NCBI GenBank assembly: GCA_963693285.1
Contig: OY848924.1
Span: 4,977,214 to 5,041,213, forward strand
Length of the DNA stretch: 64,000 nt
Direction of reading: 5' to 3'
From: Xestospongia muta
Lineage: Eukaryota; Porifera; Demospongiae; Haplosclerida; Petrosiidae
Each line of letters starts with the position of its first letter. Positions within the stretch are counted from its first letter, which is position 1. Both the position numbers and the translations under genes were made by a program. This document shows positions 1 through 10,329 of this stretch, one piece after another. The notes beneath the pieces were generated by a model. It was not told where the DNA came from. It saw only the letters and a list, made by a program, of their open reading frames with translations, and searched no databases.

Positions 1-71
1 ACTCTTTATTTTAGAGTTTTAACCTATTTAGACTACTTTATTAGTATATTTAAGACAGATAAACTTACTAA
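1..71 (+). repeat. Half-repeat A of the monomer
   Basis: Positions 1-71 and 72-145 both start with ACTCTTTA and end with CTAA preceded by a purine-containing stretch. Between them, matching words occur in the same order: TTTAACC (18-24 here with one mismatch, 90-96 in the other half), a TTT-AC/CAC stretch, then TTATTAGTATATTTAA against AATTTCTAATCTTTTTTAA. This suggests the 145-bp unit arose from a dimer of an older unit of about 72 bp. High AT content inflates apparent similarity, so a statistical alignment is needed. Confidence 0.5.
41..71. other. Inverted repeat TTAGTA / TACTAA
   Basis: TTAGTA at 41-46 and TACTAA at 66-71 are perfect 6-bp reverse complements around a 19-nt spacer. Both arms are among the most constant parts of the monomer. 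Some copies change the right arm to TAGTAA (for example near 1654, 3828 and 4987), and others change the left arm to TTATTA (for example near 11474). The long spacer makes a stable hairpin less likely than for the other dyads. Confidence 0.65.
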
Positions 72-84
72 ACTCTTTAGATCA
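65..84 (+). other. Most constant stretch of the monomer
   Basis: By eye, monomer positions 65-84, ending in the GATCA motif, are the least variable part across the window, together with the ACTACTTTATTAGTAT stretch at 32-47. Exceptions are few: TAGTAA for TACTAA, ACTAAAAT for ACTAAACT (near 11793, 13674 and 15843), CTTAAGATCA (near 2390, 2680 and 6300) and ACTCAACT (near 12223 and 14104). In other satellites such uneven conservation has been taken as a sign of a protein-binding site, but homogenisation alone can also produce it. Confidence 0.5.
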
Positions 85-90
85 GCTTAT

Positions 91-111
91 TTAACCAGTT
101 TTCACAGTTAA
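91..111. other. Inverted repeat TTAAC / GTTAA
   Basis: TTAAC at 91-95 and GTTAA at 107-111 are 5-bp reverse complements separated by 11 nt. Variant copies reading CACAATTAAT or CACAATGAAT at 103-112 break the right arm. Short and in AT-rich DNA, so it may be chance. Confidence 0.5.
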
Positions 112-119
112 TTTCTAAT

Positions 120-139
120 CTTTTTTAACTTTCAAAAAG
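120..139. other. Inverted repeat CTTTTT / AAAAAG (A/T tracts)
   Basis: CTTTTT at 120-125 and AAAAAG at 134-139 are perfect 6-bp reverse complements around an 8-nt spacer. The arms are an oligo-T and an oligo-A tract, the kind of sequence that bends DNA and disfavours nucleosomes. This is also the main indel site of the array: the T run is shortened in many copies (for example near 700, 1566, 3740 and 24980), which explains why long offsets fall a few bases short of multiples of 145. Confidence 0.7.
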
Positions 140-288
140 CTCTAAACTCTTTATTTTAGTCTTTTAACATATTTAGATTATATTATTAGTATATTTAAGA
201 CAGATAAACTTACTAAACTCTTTAGATCAGCTTATTTAACCAGTTTTCACAGTTAATTTCTAATCTTTTTTAACTTTCAAAAAGCTCT

Positions 289-309
289 AAACTCTTTATT
301 TTAGAGTTT
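289..309. other. Inverted repeat across the monomer junction (7-bp arms)
   Basis: AAACTCT at 289-295 and AGAGTTT at 303-309 are perfect reverse complements separated by a 7-nt T-rich spacer. The dyad spans the junction between neighbouring monomers and recurs in every copy with the CTC...AGAG form, which is the commonest class. Copies with AGTC or CAC lose one or both arms. It could form a small hairpin or cruciform or be a dimeric protein site; the sequence does not say which. Confidence 0.8.
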
Positions 310-1839
310 TAACCTATTTAGACTACTTTATTAGTATATTTAAGACAGATAAACTTACTAAACTCTTTAGATCAGCTTATTTAAACAGGTTTCACAATTA
401 ATTTCTAATCTTTTTTAACTTTCAAAAAGTTTAAACACATATTTTAGTCTTTTAACCTATTTAGACTACTTTATTAGTATATTTAAGACAGATAAACTTA
501 CTAAACTCTTTAGATCAGCTTATTTAAACAGGTTTCACAATTAATTTCTAATCTTTTTTAACTTTCAAAAAGTTTAAACACATATTTTAGTCTTTTAACC
601 TATTTAGACTACTTTATTAGTATATTTAAGACAGATAAACTTACTAAACTCTTTAAATCAGCTTATTTAACCAGTTTTCACAGTTAATTTCTAATCTTTT
701 TAACTTTCAAAAAGCTCTAAACACTTTATTTTAGTCTTTTAACCTATTTAGACTACTTTATTAGTATATTTAAGACAGATAAACTTACTAAACTCTTTAG
801 ATCAGCTTATTTAACCAGTTTTCACAGTTAATTTCTAATATGTTTTAACTTTCAAAAAGCTCTAAACACTTTATTTGAGTCTTTTAACCTATTTAGACTA
901 CTTTATTAGTATATTTAAAACAGATAAACTTACTAAACTCTTTAGATCAGCTTATTTAACCAGTTTTCACAGTTAATTTCTAAATTTTTTTAACTTTCAA
1001 AAAGCTCTAAACTCTTTATTTTAGTCTTTTAACATTTTTAGATTACTTTATTGGTGTATCTAACACAGATAAACTTACTAAACTCTTTAGATCAGCTTAT
1101 TTAACCAGTTTTCACAGTTAATTTCTAATCTTTTTTAACTTTCAAAAAGGTCTAAACTCTTTATTTTAGTCTTTTAACATATTTAGATTACATTATTAGT
1201 ATATTTAACACAGATAAACTTACTAAACTCTTTAGATCAGCTTATTTAACCAGTTTTCACAGTTAATTTCTAATCTTTTTTAACTTTCAAAAAGCTCTAA
1301 ACTCTTTATTTTAGAGTTTTAACCTATTTAGACTACTTTATTAGTATATTTAAGACAGATAAACTTACAAAACTCTTTAGATCAATTTATTTAACCGGTT
1401 TTCACAATGAATTTCTAATCTTTTTTAACTTTCAAAAAGCTCTAACCACTTTAATTTAGTGTTTTAACCTATTTAGACTACTTTATTAGTATATTTAAGA
1501 CAGATAAACTTACTAAACTCTTTAGATCAGCTTATTTAACCAGTTTTCACAGTTAATTTCTAATCTTTTTAACTTTCAAAAAGCTCTAAACTCTTTATTT
1601 TAGAGTTTTAACCTATTTAGACTACTTTATTAGTATGTTTAAGACAGATAAACTTAGTAAACTCTTTAGATCAGCTTATTTAACCAGTTTTCACAGTTAA
1701 TTTCTAATCTTTTTTAACTTTCAAAAAGGTCTAAACTCTTTATTTTAGTCTTTTAACATATTTAGATTACATTATTAGTATATTTAACACAGATAAACTT
1801 ACTAAACTCTTTAGATCAGCTTATTTAACCAGTTTTCAC

Positions 1840-3320
1840 AGTTAATTTCTAATCTTTTTTAACTTTCAAAAAGCTCTAAACACTTTATTTTAGTCTTTTA
1901 ACCTATTTAGACTACTTTATGAGTATATTTAAGACAGATAAACTTACTAAACTCTTTAGATCAGCTTATTTAACCAGTTTTCACAGTTAATTTCTAATCT
2001 TTTTTAACTTTCAAAAAGCTCTAAACTCTTTATTTTAGAGTTTTAATCTATTTAGACTATTTTATTAGTATATTTAAGACAGATAAACTTACTAAACTCT
2101 TTAGATCAGCTTATTTAAGTATGTTTCACAGTTAATTTCTAATCTTTTTTAACTTTCAAAAAACTCTAAACACTATATTTTAGTCTTTTAACCTATTTAG
2201 ACTACTTTATTAGTATATTTAAGACAGATAAACTTACTAAACTCTTTAGATCAGCTTATTTAACCAGTTTTCACAGTTAATTTCTAATCTTTTTTAACTT
2301 TCAAAAAGCTCTAAACTCTTTATTTTAGAGTTTTAACCTATTTAGACTACTTTATTAGTATATTTAAGACAGATAAACTTACTAAACTCTTAAGATCAAT
2401 TTATTTAACTAGTTTTCACAATTAATTTCTAATCTTTTTTATCTTTCAAAAAGCTCTAAACACTTTATTTTAGTCTTTTAACATATTTAGATTATATTAT
2501 TAGTATATTTAACACAGATAAACTTACTAAACTCTTTAGATCAGCTTATTTAACCAGTTTTCACAGTTTATTTATTATGTTTTTTAACTTTAAAAAGCTC
2601 TAAACTCTTTATTTTAGAGTTTTAACCTATTTAGACTACTTTATTAGTATATTTAAGACAGATAAACTTACTAAACTCTTAAGATCAGCTTATTTAACCA
2701 GTTTTCACAGTTAATTTCTAATCTTTTTTAACTTTCAAAAAGCTCTAAACTCTTTATTTTAGAGTTTTAACCTATTTAGACTACTTTATTAGTATATTTA
2801 AGACAGATAAACTTACTAAACTCTTTAGATCAGCTTATTTAACTAGTTTGCACAGTTAATTTCTAATCTTTTTTAACTTTCAAAAAGCTCTAAACTCTTT
2901 ATTTTATTGTTTTAATCTATTTAGTCTACTTTATGAGTATATTTAAGAAAGATAAACTTACTAAACTCTTTAGATCAGCTTATTTAACCAGTTTTCACAA
3001 TTAATTTCTAATCTTTTTTAACTTTGAAAAAGCTCTAAACTCTTTATTTTAGAGTTTTAACCTATTTAGACTACTTTATTAGTATATTTAAGACAGATAA
3101 ACTTACTAAACTCTTTAGATCAGCTTATTTAACCAGTTTTCACAGTTAATTTCTAATCTTTTTTAACATTCAAAAAGCTCTAAACTCTTTATTTTAGTCT
3201 TTTAACATATTTAGATTATATTATTAGTATATTTAAGACAGATAAACTTACTAAACTCTTTAGATCAGCTTATTTAACCAGTTTTCACAGTTAATTTCTA
3301 ATCTTTTTTAACTTTCAAAA
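1840..3320 (+). repeat. Block D3, upstream copy (offset 3622)
   Basis: About ten monomers matching 5462-6942. Shared markers are GACTATTTTA at 2055, ATGTTTCACA at 2121, AACTCTAAACACTATATTTT near 2160, TATTATGTTTTTTAAC near 2572 and ATTTTATTGT at 2901. Part of it (from 2682) is also the start of the 8-monomer unit, so the two duplications are nested. A region at 2325-2430 does not match its partner. Confidence 0.82.
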
Positions 3321-3840
3321 AGGTCTAAACTCTTTATTTTAGTCTTTTAACATATTTAGATTACATTATTAGTATATTTAACACAGATAAACTTACTAAA
3401 CTCTTTAGATCAGCTTATTTAACCAGTTTTCACAGTTAATTTCTAATCTTTTTTAACTTTCAAAAAGCTCTAAACTCTTTATTTTAGAGTTTTAACCTAT
3501 TTAGACTACTTTATTAGTATATTTAAGACAGATAAACTTACAAAACTCTTTAGATCAATTTATTTAACCGGTTTTCACAATGAATTTCTAATCTTTTTTA
3601 ACTTTCAAAAAGCTCTAACCACTTTAATTTAGTGTTTTAACCTATTTAGACTACTTTATTAGTATATTTAAGACAGATAAACTTACTAAACTCTTTAGAT
3701 CAGCTTATTTAACCAGTTTTCACAGTTAATTTCTAATCTTTTTAACTTTCAAAAAGCTCTAAACTCTTTATTTTAGAGTTTTAACCTATTTAGACTACTT
3801 TATTAGTATGTTTAAGACAGATAAACTTAGTAAACTCTTT
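2682..3840 (+). repeat. 8-monomer higher-order unit, copy 1 (1159 bp)
   Basis: First of two adjacent copies. Markers matching at offset 1159-1160 are AACTAGTTT at 2841, ATTTTATTGT at 2901, GGTCTAAA at 3322, the CCGG monomer near 3570 and AGTATG at 3805. Upstream of 2682 the match stops at AAGATCAG against TAGATCAG. A near-matching stretch with offset 2173 links 1.1-1.73 kb to 3.3-3.9 kb, so parts of this unit occur at least four times in zone I. Confidence 0.85.
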
Positions 3841-4999
3841 AGATCAGCTTATTTAACCAGTTTTCACAGTTAATTTCTAATCTTTTTTAACTTTCAAAAA
3901 GCTCTAAACTCTTTATTTTAGAGTTTTAACCTATTTAGACTACTTTATTAGTATATTTAAGACAGATAAACTTACTAAACTCTTTAGATCAGCTTATTTA
4001 ACTAGTTTTCACAGTTAATTTCTAATCTTTTTTAACTTTCAAAAAGCTCTAAACTCTTTATTTTATTGTTTTAATCTATTTAGTCTACTTTATGAGTATA
4101 TTTAAGAAAGATAAACTTACTAAACTCTTTAGATCAGCTTATTTAACCAGTTTTCACAATTAATTTCTAATCTTTTTTAACTTTCAAAAAGCTCTAAACT
4201 CTTTATTTTAGAGTTTTAACCTATTTAGACTACTTTATTAGTATATTTAAGACAGATAAACTTACTAAACTCTTTAGATCAGCTTATTTAACCAGTTTTC
4301 ACAGTTAATTTCTAATCTTTTTTAACTTTCAAAAAGCTCTAAACTCTTTATTTTAGTCTTTTAACATATTTAGATTATATTATTAGTATATTTAAGACAG
4401 ATAAACTTACTAAACTCTTTAGATCAGCTTATTTAACCAGTTTTCACAGTTAATTTCTAATCTTTTTTAACTTTCAAAAAGGTCTAAACTCTTTATTTTA
4501 GTCTTTTAACATATTTAGATTACATTATTAGTATATTTAAGACAGATAAACTTACTAAACTCTTTAGATCAGCTTATTTAACCAGTTTTCACAGTTAATT
4601 TCTAATCTTTTTTAACTTTCAAAAAGCTCTAAACTCTTTATTTTAGAGTTTTAACCTATTTAGACTACTTTATTAGTATATTTAAGACAGATAAACTTAC
4701 AAAACTCTTTAGATCAATTTATTTAACCGGTTTTCACAGTTAATTTCTAATCTTTTTTAACTTTCAAAAAGCTCTAACCACTTTAATTTAGTGTTTTAAC
4801 CTATTTAGACTACTTTATTAGTATATTTAAGACAGATAAACTTACTAAACTCTTTAGATCAGCTTATTTAACCAGTTTTCACAGTTAATTTCTAATGTTT
4901 TTAACTTTCAAAAAGCTCTAAACTCTTTATTTTAGAGTTTTAACCTATTTAGACTACTTTATTAGTATGTTTAAGACAGATAAACTTAGTAAACTCTTT
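3841..4999 (+). repeat. 8-monomer higher-order unit, copy 2 (1159 bp)
   Basis: Directly abuts copy 1 (2682 + 1159 = 3841), so this is a true tandem duplication. Markers are at 4000, 4060, 4481 and 4964. It differs from copy 1 at the CCGG monomer, which reads CACAGT at 4736 where copy 1 has CACAATGA, and in TAATGTTTTTAAC near 4895. After 4999 the third pass fails: the next copy of the pattern resumes at GGTCTAAA 5060, matching 4481 with a 579-bp (4-monomer) offset until about 5354. Confidence 0.85.
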
Positions 5000-5461
5000 A
5001 GATCAGCTTATTTAACCAGTTTTCACAGTTAATTTCTAATCTTTTTTAACTTTCAAAAAGGTCTAAACTCTTTATTTTAGTCTTTTAACATATTTAGATT
5101 ACATTATTAGTATATTTAAGACAGATAAACTTACTAAACTCTTTAGATCAGCTTATTTAACCAGTTTTCACAGTTAATTTCTAATCTTTTTTAACTTTCA
5201 AAAAGCTCTAAACTCTTTATTTTAGAGTTTTAACCTATTTAGACTACTTTATTAGTATATTTAAGACAGATAAACTTACAAAACTCTTTAGATCAATTTA
5301 TTTAACCGGTTTTCACAATGAATTTCTAATCTTTTTTAACTTTCAAAAAGCTCTAAACACTTTATTTTAGAGTTTTAACCTATTTAGACTACTTTATTAG
5401 TATATTTAAGACAGATAAACTTACTAAACTCTTTAGATCAGCTAATTTAACCAGTTTTCAC

Positions 5462-6942
5462 AGTTAATTTCTAATCTTTTTTAACTTTCAAAAAGCTCTA
5501 AACACTTTATTTTAGTCTTTTAACCTATTTAGACTACTTTATTAGTATATTTAAGACAGATAAACTTACTAAACTCTTTAGATCAGCTTATTTAACCAGT
5601 TTTCACAGTTAATTTCTAATCTTTTTTAACTTTCAAAAAGCTCTAAACTCTTTATTTTAGAGTTTTAATCTATTTAGACTATTTTATTAGTATATTTAAG
5701 ACAGATAAACTTACTAAACTCTTTGGATCAGCTTATTTAACTATGTTTCACAGTTAATTTCTAATCTTTTTTAACTTTCAAAAAACTCTAAACACTATAT
5801 TTTAGTCTTTTAACCTATTTAGACTACTTTATTAGTATATTTAAGACAGATAAACTTACTAAACTCTTTAGATCAGCTTATTTAGCCAGTTTTCACAGTT
5901 AATTTCTAATCTTTTTTAAATTTTAAAAAGCTCTAAACTCTTTAATTTAGTCTTTTAACATATTTAGTTTACTTTATTAGTATATTTAAGACAGATAAAC
6001 TTACTAAACTCATTAGATCAGCTTATTTAACCAGTTTTCACAGTTAATTTCTAATCTTTTTTATCTTTCAAAAAGCTCTAAACACTTTATTTTAGTCTTT
6101 TAACATATTTAGATTATATTATTAGTATATTTAACACAGATAAACTTACTAAACTCTTTAGATCAGCTTATTTAACCAGTTTTCACAGTTTATTCATTAT
6201 GTTTTTTAACTTTAAAAAGCTCTAAACTCTTTATTTTAGAGTTTTAACCTATTTAGACTACTTTATTAGTATATTTAAGACAGATAAACTTACTAAACTC
6301 TTAAGATCAGCTTATTTAACCAGTTTTCACAGTTAATTTCTAATCTTTTTTAACTTTCAAAAAGCTCTAAACTCTTTATTTTAGAGTTTTAACCTATTTA
6401 GACTACTTTATTAGTATATTTAAGACAGATAAACTTACTAAACTCTGTAGATCAGCTTATTTAACTAGTTTGCACAGCTAATTTCTAATCTTTTTTAACT
6501 TTCAAAAAGCTCTAAACTCTTTATTTTATTGTTATATCTATTTAGTCTACTTTATGAGTATATTTAAGAAAGATAAACTTAGTAAACTCTTTAGATCAGC
6601 TTATTTAACCAGTTTTCACAATTAATTTCTAATCTTTTTTAACTTTCAAAAAGCTCTAAACTCTTTATTTTAGAGTTTTAACCTATTTAGACTACTTTAT
6701 TAGTATATTTAAGACAGATAAACTTACTAAACTCTTTAGATCAGCTTATTTAACCAGTTTTCACAGTTAATTTCTAATCTTTTTTAACTTTCAAAAAGCT
6801 CTAAACTCTTTATTTTAGTCTTTTAACATATTTAGATTATATTATTAGTATATTTAAGACAGATAAACTTACTAAACTCTTTAGATCAGCTTATTTAACC
6901 AGTTTTCATAGTTAATTTCTAATCTTTTTTAACTTTCAAAAA
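5462..6942 (+). repeat. Block D3, downstream copy (offset 3622)
   Basis: Markers are at 5677, 5743, near 6194 and 6523. The block ends where the partner has GGTCTAAA (3322) and this copy has GCTCTAAA (6944). It runs into, and overlaps with, block D1 downstream copy (from 6660), showing that one duplication used the product of another. Confidence 0.82.
5947..6052 (+). repeat. Non-matching patch inside block D3
   Basis: Within the otherwise matching 3622-bp pair, this stretch carries AGTC, ACATATTTAG and GATCAGCTTAT while the partner at 2325-2430 carries AGAG, ACCTATTTAG and GATCAATTTAT. Matching resumes on both sides. A patch of about 100 bp with several linked differences resembles gene conversion from another monomer type; a double crossover would look the same. 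Confidence 0.55.
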
Positions 6943-8387
6943 GCTCTAAACTCTTTATTTTAGAGTTTTAACCTATTTAGACTACTTTATTAGTATATTT
7001 AAGACAGATAAACTTACTAAACTCTTTAGATCAGCTTATTTAAACAGGTTTCACAATTAATTTCTAATCTTTTTTAACTTTCAAAAAGTTTAAACACATA
7101 TTTTAGTCTTTTAACCTATTTAGACTACTTTATTAGTATATTTAAGACAGATAAACTTACTAAACTCTTTAGATCAGCTTATTTAAACAGGTTTCACAAT
7201 TAATTTCTAATCTTTTTTAACTTTCAAAAAGTTTAAACACATATTTTAGTCTTTTAACCTATTTAGACTACTTTATTAGTATATTTAAGACAGATAAACT
7301 TACTAAACTCTTTAGATCAGCTTATTTAACCAGATTTCACAGTTAATTTCTAATCTTTTTAACTTTCAAAAAGCTCTAAACACTTTATTTTAGTCTTTTA
7401 ACCTATTTAGACTACTTTATTAGTATATTTAAGACAGATAAACTTACTAAACTCTTTAGATCAGCTTATTTAACCAGTTTTCACAGTTAATTTCTAATAT
7501 CTTTTAACTTTCAAAAAGCTCTAAACACTTTATTTTAGTCTTTTAACCTATTTAGACTACTTTATTAGTATATTTAAAACAGATAAACTTACTAAACTCT
7601 TTAGATCAGCTTATTTAACCAGTTTTCACAGTTAATTTCTAAATTTTTTTAACTTTCAAAAAGCTCTAAACTCTTTATTTTAGTCTTTTAACATTTTTAG
7701 ATTACTTTATTGGTGTATCTAACACAGATAAACTTACTAAACTCTTTAGATCAGCTTATTTAACCAGTTTTCACAGTTAATTTCTAATCTTTTTTAACTT
7801 TCAAAAAGGTCTAAACTCTTTATTTTAGTCTTTTAACATATTTAGATTACATTATTAGTATATTTAACACAGATAAACTTACTAAACTCTTTAGATCAGC
7901 TTATTTAACCAGTTTTCACAGTTAATTTCTAATCTTTTTTAACTTTCAAAAAGCTCTAAACTCTTTATTTTAGAGTTTTAACCTATTTAGACTACTTTAT
8001 TAGTATATTTAAGACAGATAAACTTACAAAACTCTTTAGATCAATTTATTTAACCGGTTTTCACAATGAATTTCTAATCTTTTTTAACTTTCAAAAAGCT
8101 CTAACCACTTTAATTTAGTGTTTTAACCTATTTAGACTACTTTATTAGTATATTTAAGACAGATAAACTTACTAAACTCTTTAGATCAGCTTATTTAACC
8201 AGTTTTCACAGTTAATTTCTAATCTTTTTAACTTTCAAAAAGCTCTAAACTCTTTATTTTAGAGTTTTAACCTATTTAGACTACTTTATTAGTATGTTTA
8301 AGACAGATAAACTTAGTAAACTCTTTAGGTCAGCTTATTTAACCAGTTTTCACAGTTAATTTCTAATCTTTTTTAACTTTCAAAAAG
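6660..8387 (+). repeat. Block D1, downstream copy (offset 6659)
   Basis: Copy of 1-1728, about 12 monomers long. All diagnostic variants keep the same spacing of 6659 bp. Private changes include TTCATAG near 6906, CAGATTTCAC near 7332 and AGGTCAG near 8328. Because the variants are shared over the full length, segmental duplication explains it better than repeated mutation. Confidence 0.88.
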
Positions 8388-10260
8388 CTCTAAACTCTTT
8401 ATTTTAGAGTTTTAACCTATTTAGACTACTTTATTAGTATATTTAAGACAGATAAACTTACTAAACTCTTTAGATCAGCTTATTTAACCAGTTTTCACAG
8501 TTAATTTCTAATCTTTTTTAACTTTCAAAAAGCTCTAAACTCTTTATTTTAGTCTTTTAAGATATTTAGATTACTTTATTAGTATATTTAACACAGATAA
8601 ACTTACTAAACTCTTTAGATCAGCTTATTTAACCAGTTTTCACAGTTAATTTCTAATCTTTTTTAACTTTCAAAAAGCTCTAAACTCTTTATTTTAGAGT
8701 TTTAACCTATTTAGACTACTTTATTAGTATATTTAAGACAGATAAACTTACTAAACTCTTTAGATCAGCTTATTTAAACAAGTTTCACAGTTAATTTCTA
8801 ATCTTTTTTAACTTTCAAATAGTTCTAAACACTTTATTTTAGTCTTTTAACCTATTTAGACTACTTTATTAGTATATTTAAGACAGATAAACTTACTAAA
8901 CTCTTTAGATCAGCTTATTTAACCAGTTTTCACAGTTAATTTCTAATCTTTTTAACTTTCAAAAAGCTCTAACCACTTCATTTTAGTCTGTTAACCTATT
9001 TAGACTACTTTATTAGTATATTTAAGACAGATAAACTTACTAAACTCTTTAGATCAGCTAATTTAACCAGTTTTCACAGTTAATTTCTAATCTTTTTTAA
9101 CTTTCAAAAAACTCTAAACACATTGTTTTAGTCTTTTAACCTATTAAGACTACTTTATTAGTATATTTAAGACAGATAAACTTACTAAACTCTTTAGATC
9201 AGCTTATTTAACCAGTTTTCACAGTTAATTTCTAATCTTTTTTAACTTTCAAAAAGCTCTAAACTCTTTATTTTAGAGTTTTAACCTATTTAGACTACTT
9301 TATTAGTATATTTAAGACAGATAAACTTACTAAACTCTTTAGATCAGCTTATTTAACCAGTTTTCACAATTAATTTCTAATCTTTTTTATCTTTCAAAAA
9401 GCTCTAAACACTTTATTTTAGTCTTTTAACATATTTAGATTACATTATTAGTATATTTAACACAGATAAACTTACTAAACTCTTTAGATCAGCTTATTTA
9501 ACCAGTTTTCACAGTTAATTTCTAATCTTTTTTAACTTTCAAAAAGCTCTAAACTCTTTATTTTAGAGTTTTAACCTATTTAGACTACTTTATTAGTATA
9601 TTTAAGACAGATAAACTTACTAAACTCTTTAGATCAATTTATTTAACCAGTTTTCACAATGAATTTCTAATCTTTTTTAACTTTCAAAAAGCTCTAAACT
9701 CTTTATTTTAGTCTTTTAACCTATTTAGACTACTTTATTAGTATATTTAAGACAGATAAACTTACTAAACTCTCTAGATCAGCTTATTTAACCAGTTTTC
9801 ACAGTTAATTTCTAATATTTTTTAACTTTCAAAAAGCACTAAACTCTTTATTTTAGAGTTTTAACCTATTTAGACTACTTTAATATTATATTTAAGAGAG
9901 ATAAACTTACTAAAATCTTTAGATCAGCTTATTTAACCAGGTGTCACAGTTAATTTCTAATCCTTTTTAACTTTCAAAAAGCTCTAAACTCTTTTTTTTG
10001 AGTTTTAACCTATTTAGACTACTTTATTAGTATATTTAACACAGATAGACTTACTAAACTCTTTAGAGCAGCTTATTTAACCAGTTTTCACAGTTAATTT
10101 CTAATCTTTTTTAACTTTCAAAAAGCTCTAAACTCTTTATTTTAGAGTTTTAACCTATTTAGACTACTTTATTAGTATATTTAAGAAAGATAAACTTACT
10201 AAACTCTTTAGATCAGCTTATTTAACCAGTTTTCACAGTTAATTTCTAATCTTTTTTAAC
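8388..10260 (+). repeat. Zone Ib: mixed monomers, no long duplication traced
   Basis: About 13 monomers of ordinary type with many private changes: CTGTTAACC near 8988, CACATTGTTTTAG near 9118, ACTTTAATATTATATT near 9878, GGTGTCACAG near 9940 and a T8 run near 9993. I could not match it at length to another part of the window. It divides the zone I duplications from the zone II family. Confidence 0.6.
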
Positions 10261-10283
10261 CTTCAAAAAGCTCTAAACACTTT

Positions 10284-10329
10284 GTTTCTGTCTTTTAACC
10301 TATTTAGACTACTTTATTAGTATATTAAA
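10284..10329 (+). repeat. GTTTCTGTC variant monomer (first of nine)
   Basis: A distinctive monomer reads GTTTCTGTC where others read ATTTTAGTC and, in eight of the nine copies, TTAAACACTG in place of TTTAAGACAG. Copies start at 10284, 10864, 12599, 16649, 20408, 27325, 28633, 31093 and 31527. The last one has the ordinary TTTAAGACAG, so it is a hybrid. The variant crosses zones II and III and is a good tracer of how blocks have moved. Confidence 0.85.

Larger units (their letters stand above)
1..145 (+). repeat. Reference (consensus-like) monomer
   Basis: This copy has the commonest base at nearly every position and serves as the coordinate system for the other entries. Composition on the + strand is T 63, A 48, C 23, G 11, so GC is about 23%, pyrimidines are about 59%, and there is no CpG. 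It carries one GATC (80-83) and two AGCT sites (84-87 and 138-141); GATC is kept in most copies, so an enzyme cutting there should give a 145-bp ladder. Variable spots by eye are 2-4 (CTC or CAC), 13-16 (AGAG or AGTC), 22-25 (ACCT or ACAT), 54-57, 84-90 (AGCTTAT, AATTTAT or AGCTAAT), 95-98 and 106-110. Confidence 0.95.
72..145 (+). repeat. Half-repeat B of the monomer
   Basis: This is the partner of 1-71 and is 74 bp long, including the oligo-T run (121-126) and oligo-A run (134-138) that half A lacks. The shared opening ACTCTTTA at 72-79 is offset 71 bp from position 1 and 74 bp from the next monomer start at 146. The two halves are too diverged for the array to behave as a 72-bp repeat today; homogenisation clearly acts on the 145-bp unit. 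Confidence 0.5.
1..1728 (+). repeat. Block D1, upstream copy (offset 6659)
   Basis: This block matches 6660-8387 through a long run of shared rare variants: ATATTATTAG at about 180, two AACAGGTTTCAC monomers followed by GTTTAAACACAT, the GGTGTATCTAAC monomer near 1052, GGTCTAAA at 1149, CACAATGA at 1403 and AGTATG near 1633. A few single-base differences were seen (for example near 649, 841 and 876). It ends at the GGTCT/GCTCT difference at 1729 against 8388. Its left end lies before the window. Confidence 0.88.
1..8387 (+). repeat. Zone I: array segment with CAATGAAT / GGTCTAAA variants
   Basis: Variant words restricted to or enriched in this segment define it: GGTCTAAA at 1149, 1729, 3322, 4481, 5060 and 7808; CCGG followed by CACAATGA at 1403, 3576, 5314 and 8062; ACATTATTAG or ATATTATTAG forms; and AACAGGTTTCAC near 384, 524, 7043 and 7189. 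Nearly all of the zone is explained by internal duplications (offsets 579, 1159, 2173, 3622 and 6659), listed separately. Confidence 0.8.

Noticed and set aside
3..43. AATAAA words on the minus strand (complement of TTTATT) as poly(A) signals
   Set aside because: They occur twice per monomer purely from base composition and no transcription unit is visible.
44..52. TATA-like word TATATTTAA in each monomer as a promoter
   Set aside because: Such words are expected by chance in 77% AT DNA and repeat only because the monomer does. No initiator, transcript or gene supports it.
1..145. CENP-B box
   Set aside because: The known box needs TTCG and CGGG cores. The consensus has no CpG at all, and the few CG-containing variants do not fit the motif.
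120..145. Rho-independent terminator (CTTTTT/AAAAAG hairpin next to a T run)
   Set aside because: The stem is A/T-only apart from one C-G pair, there is no upstream gene, and the setting is a eukaryotic-type satellite.
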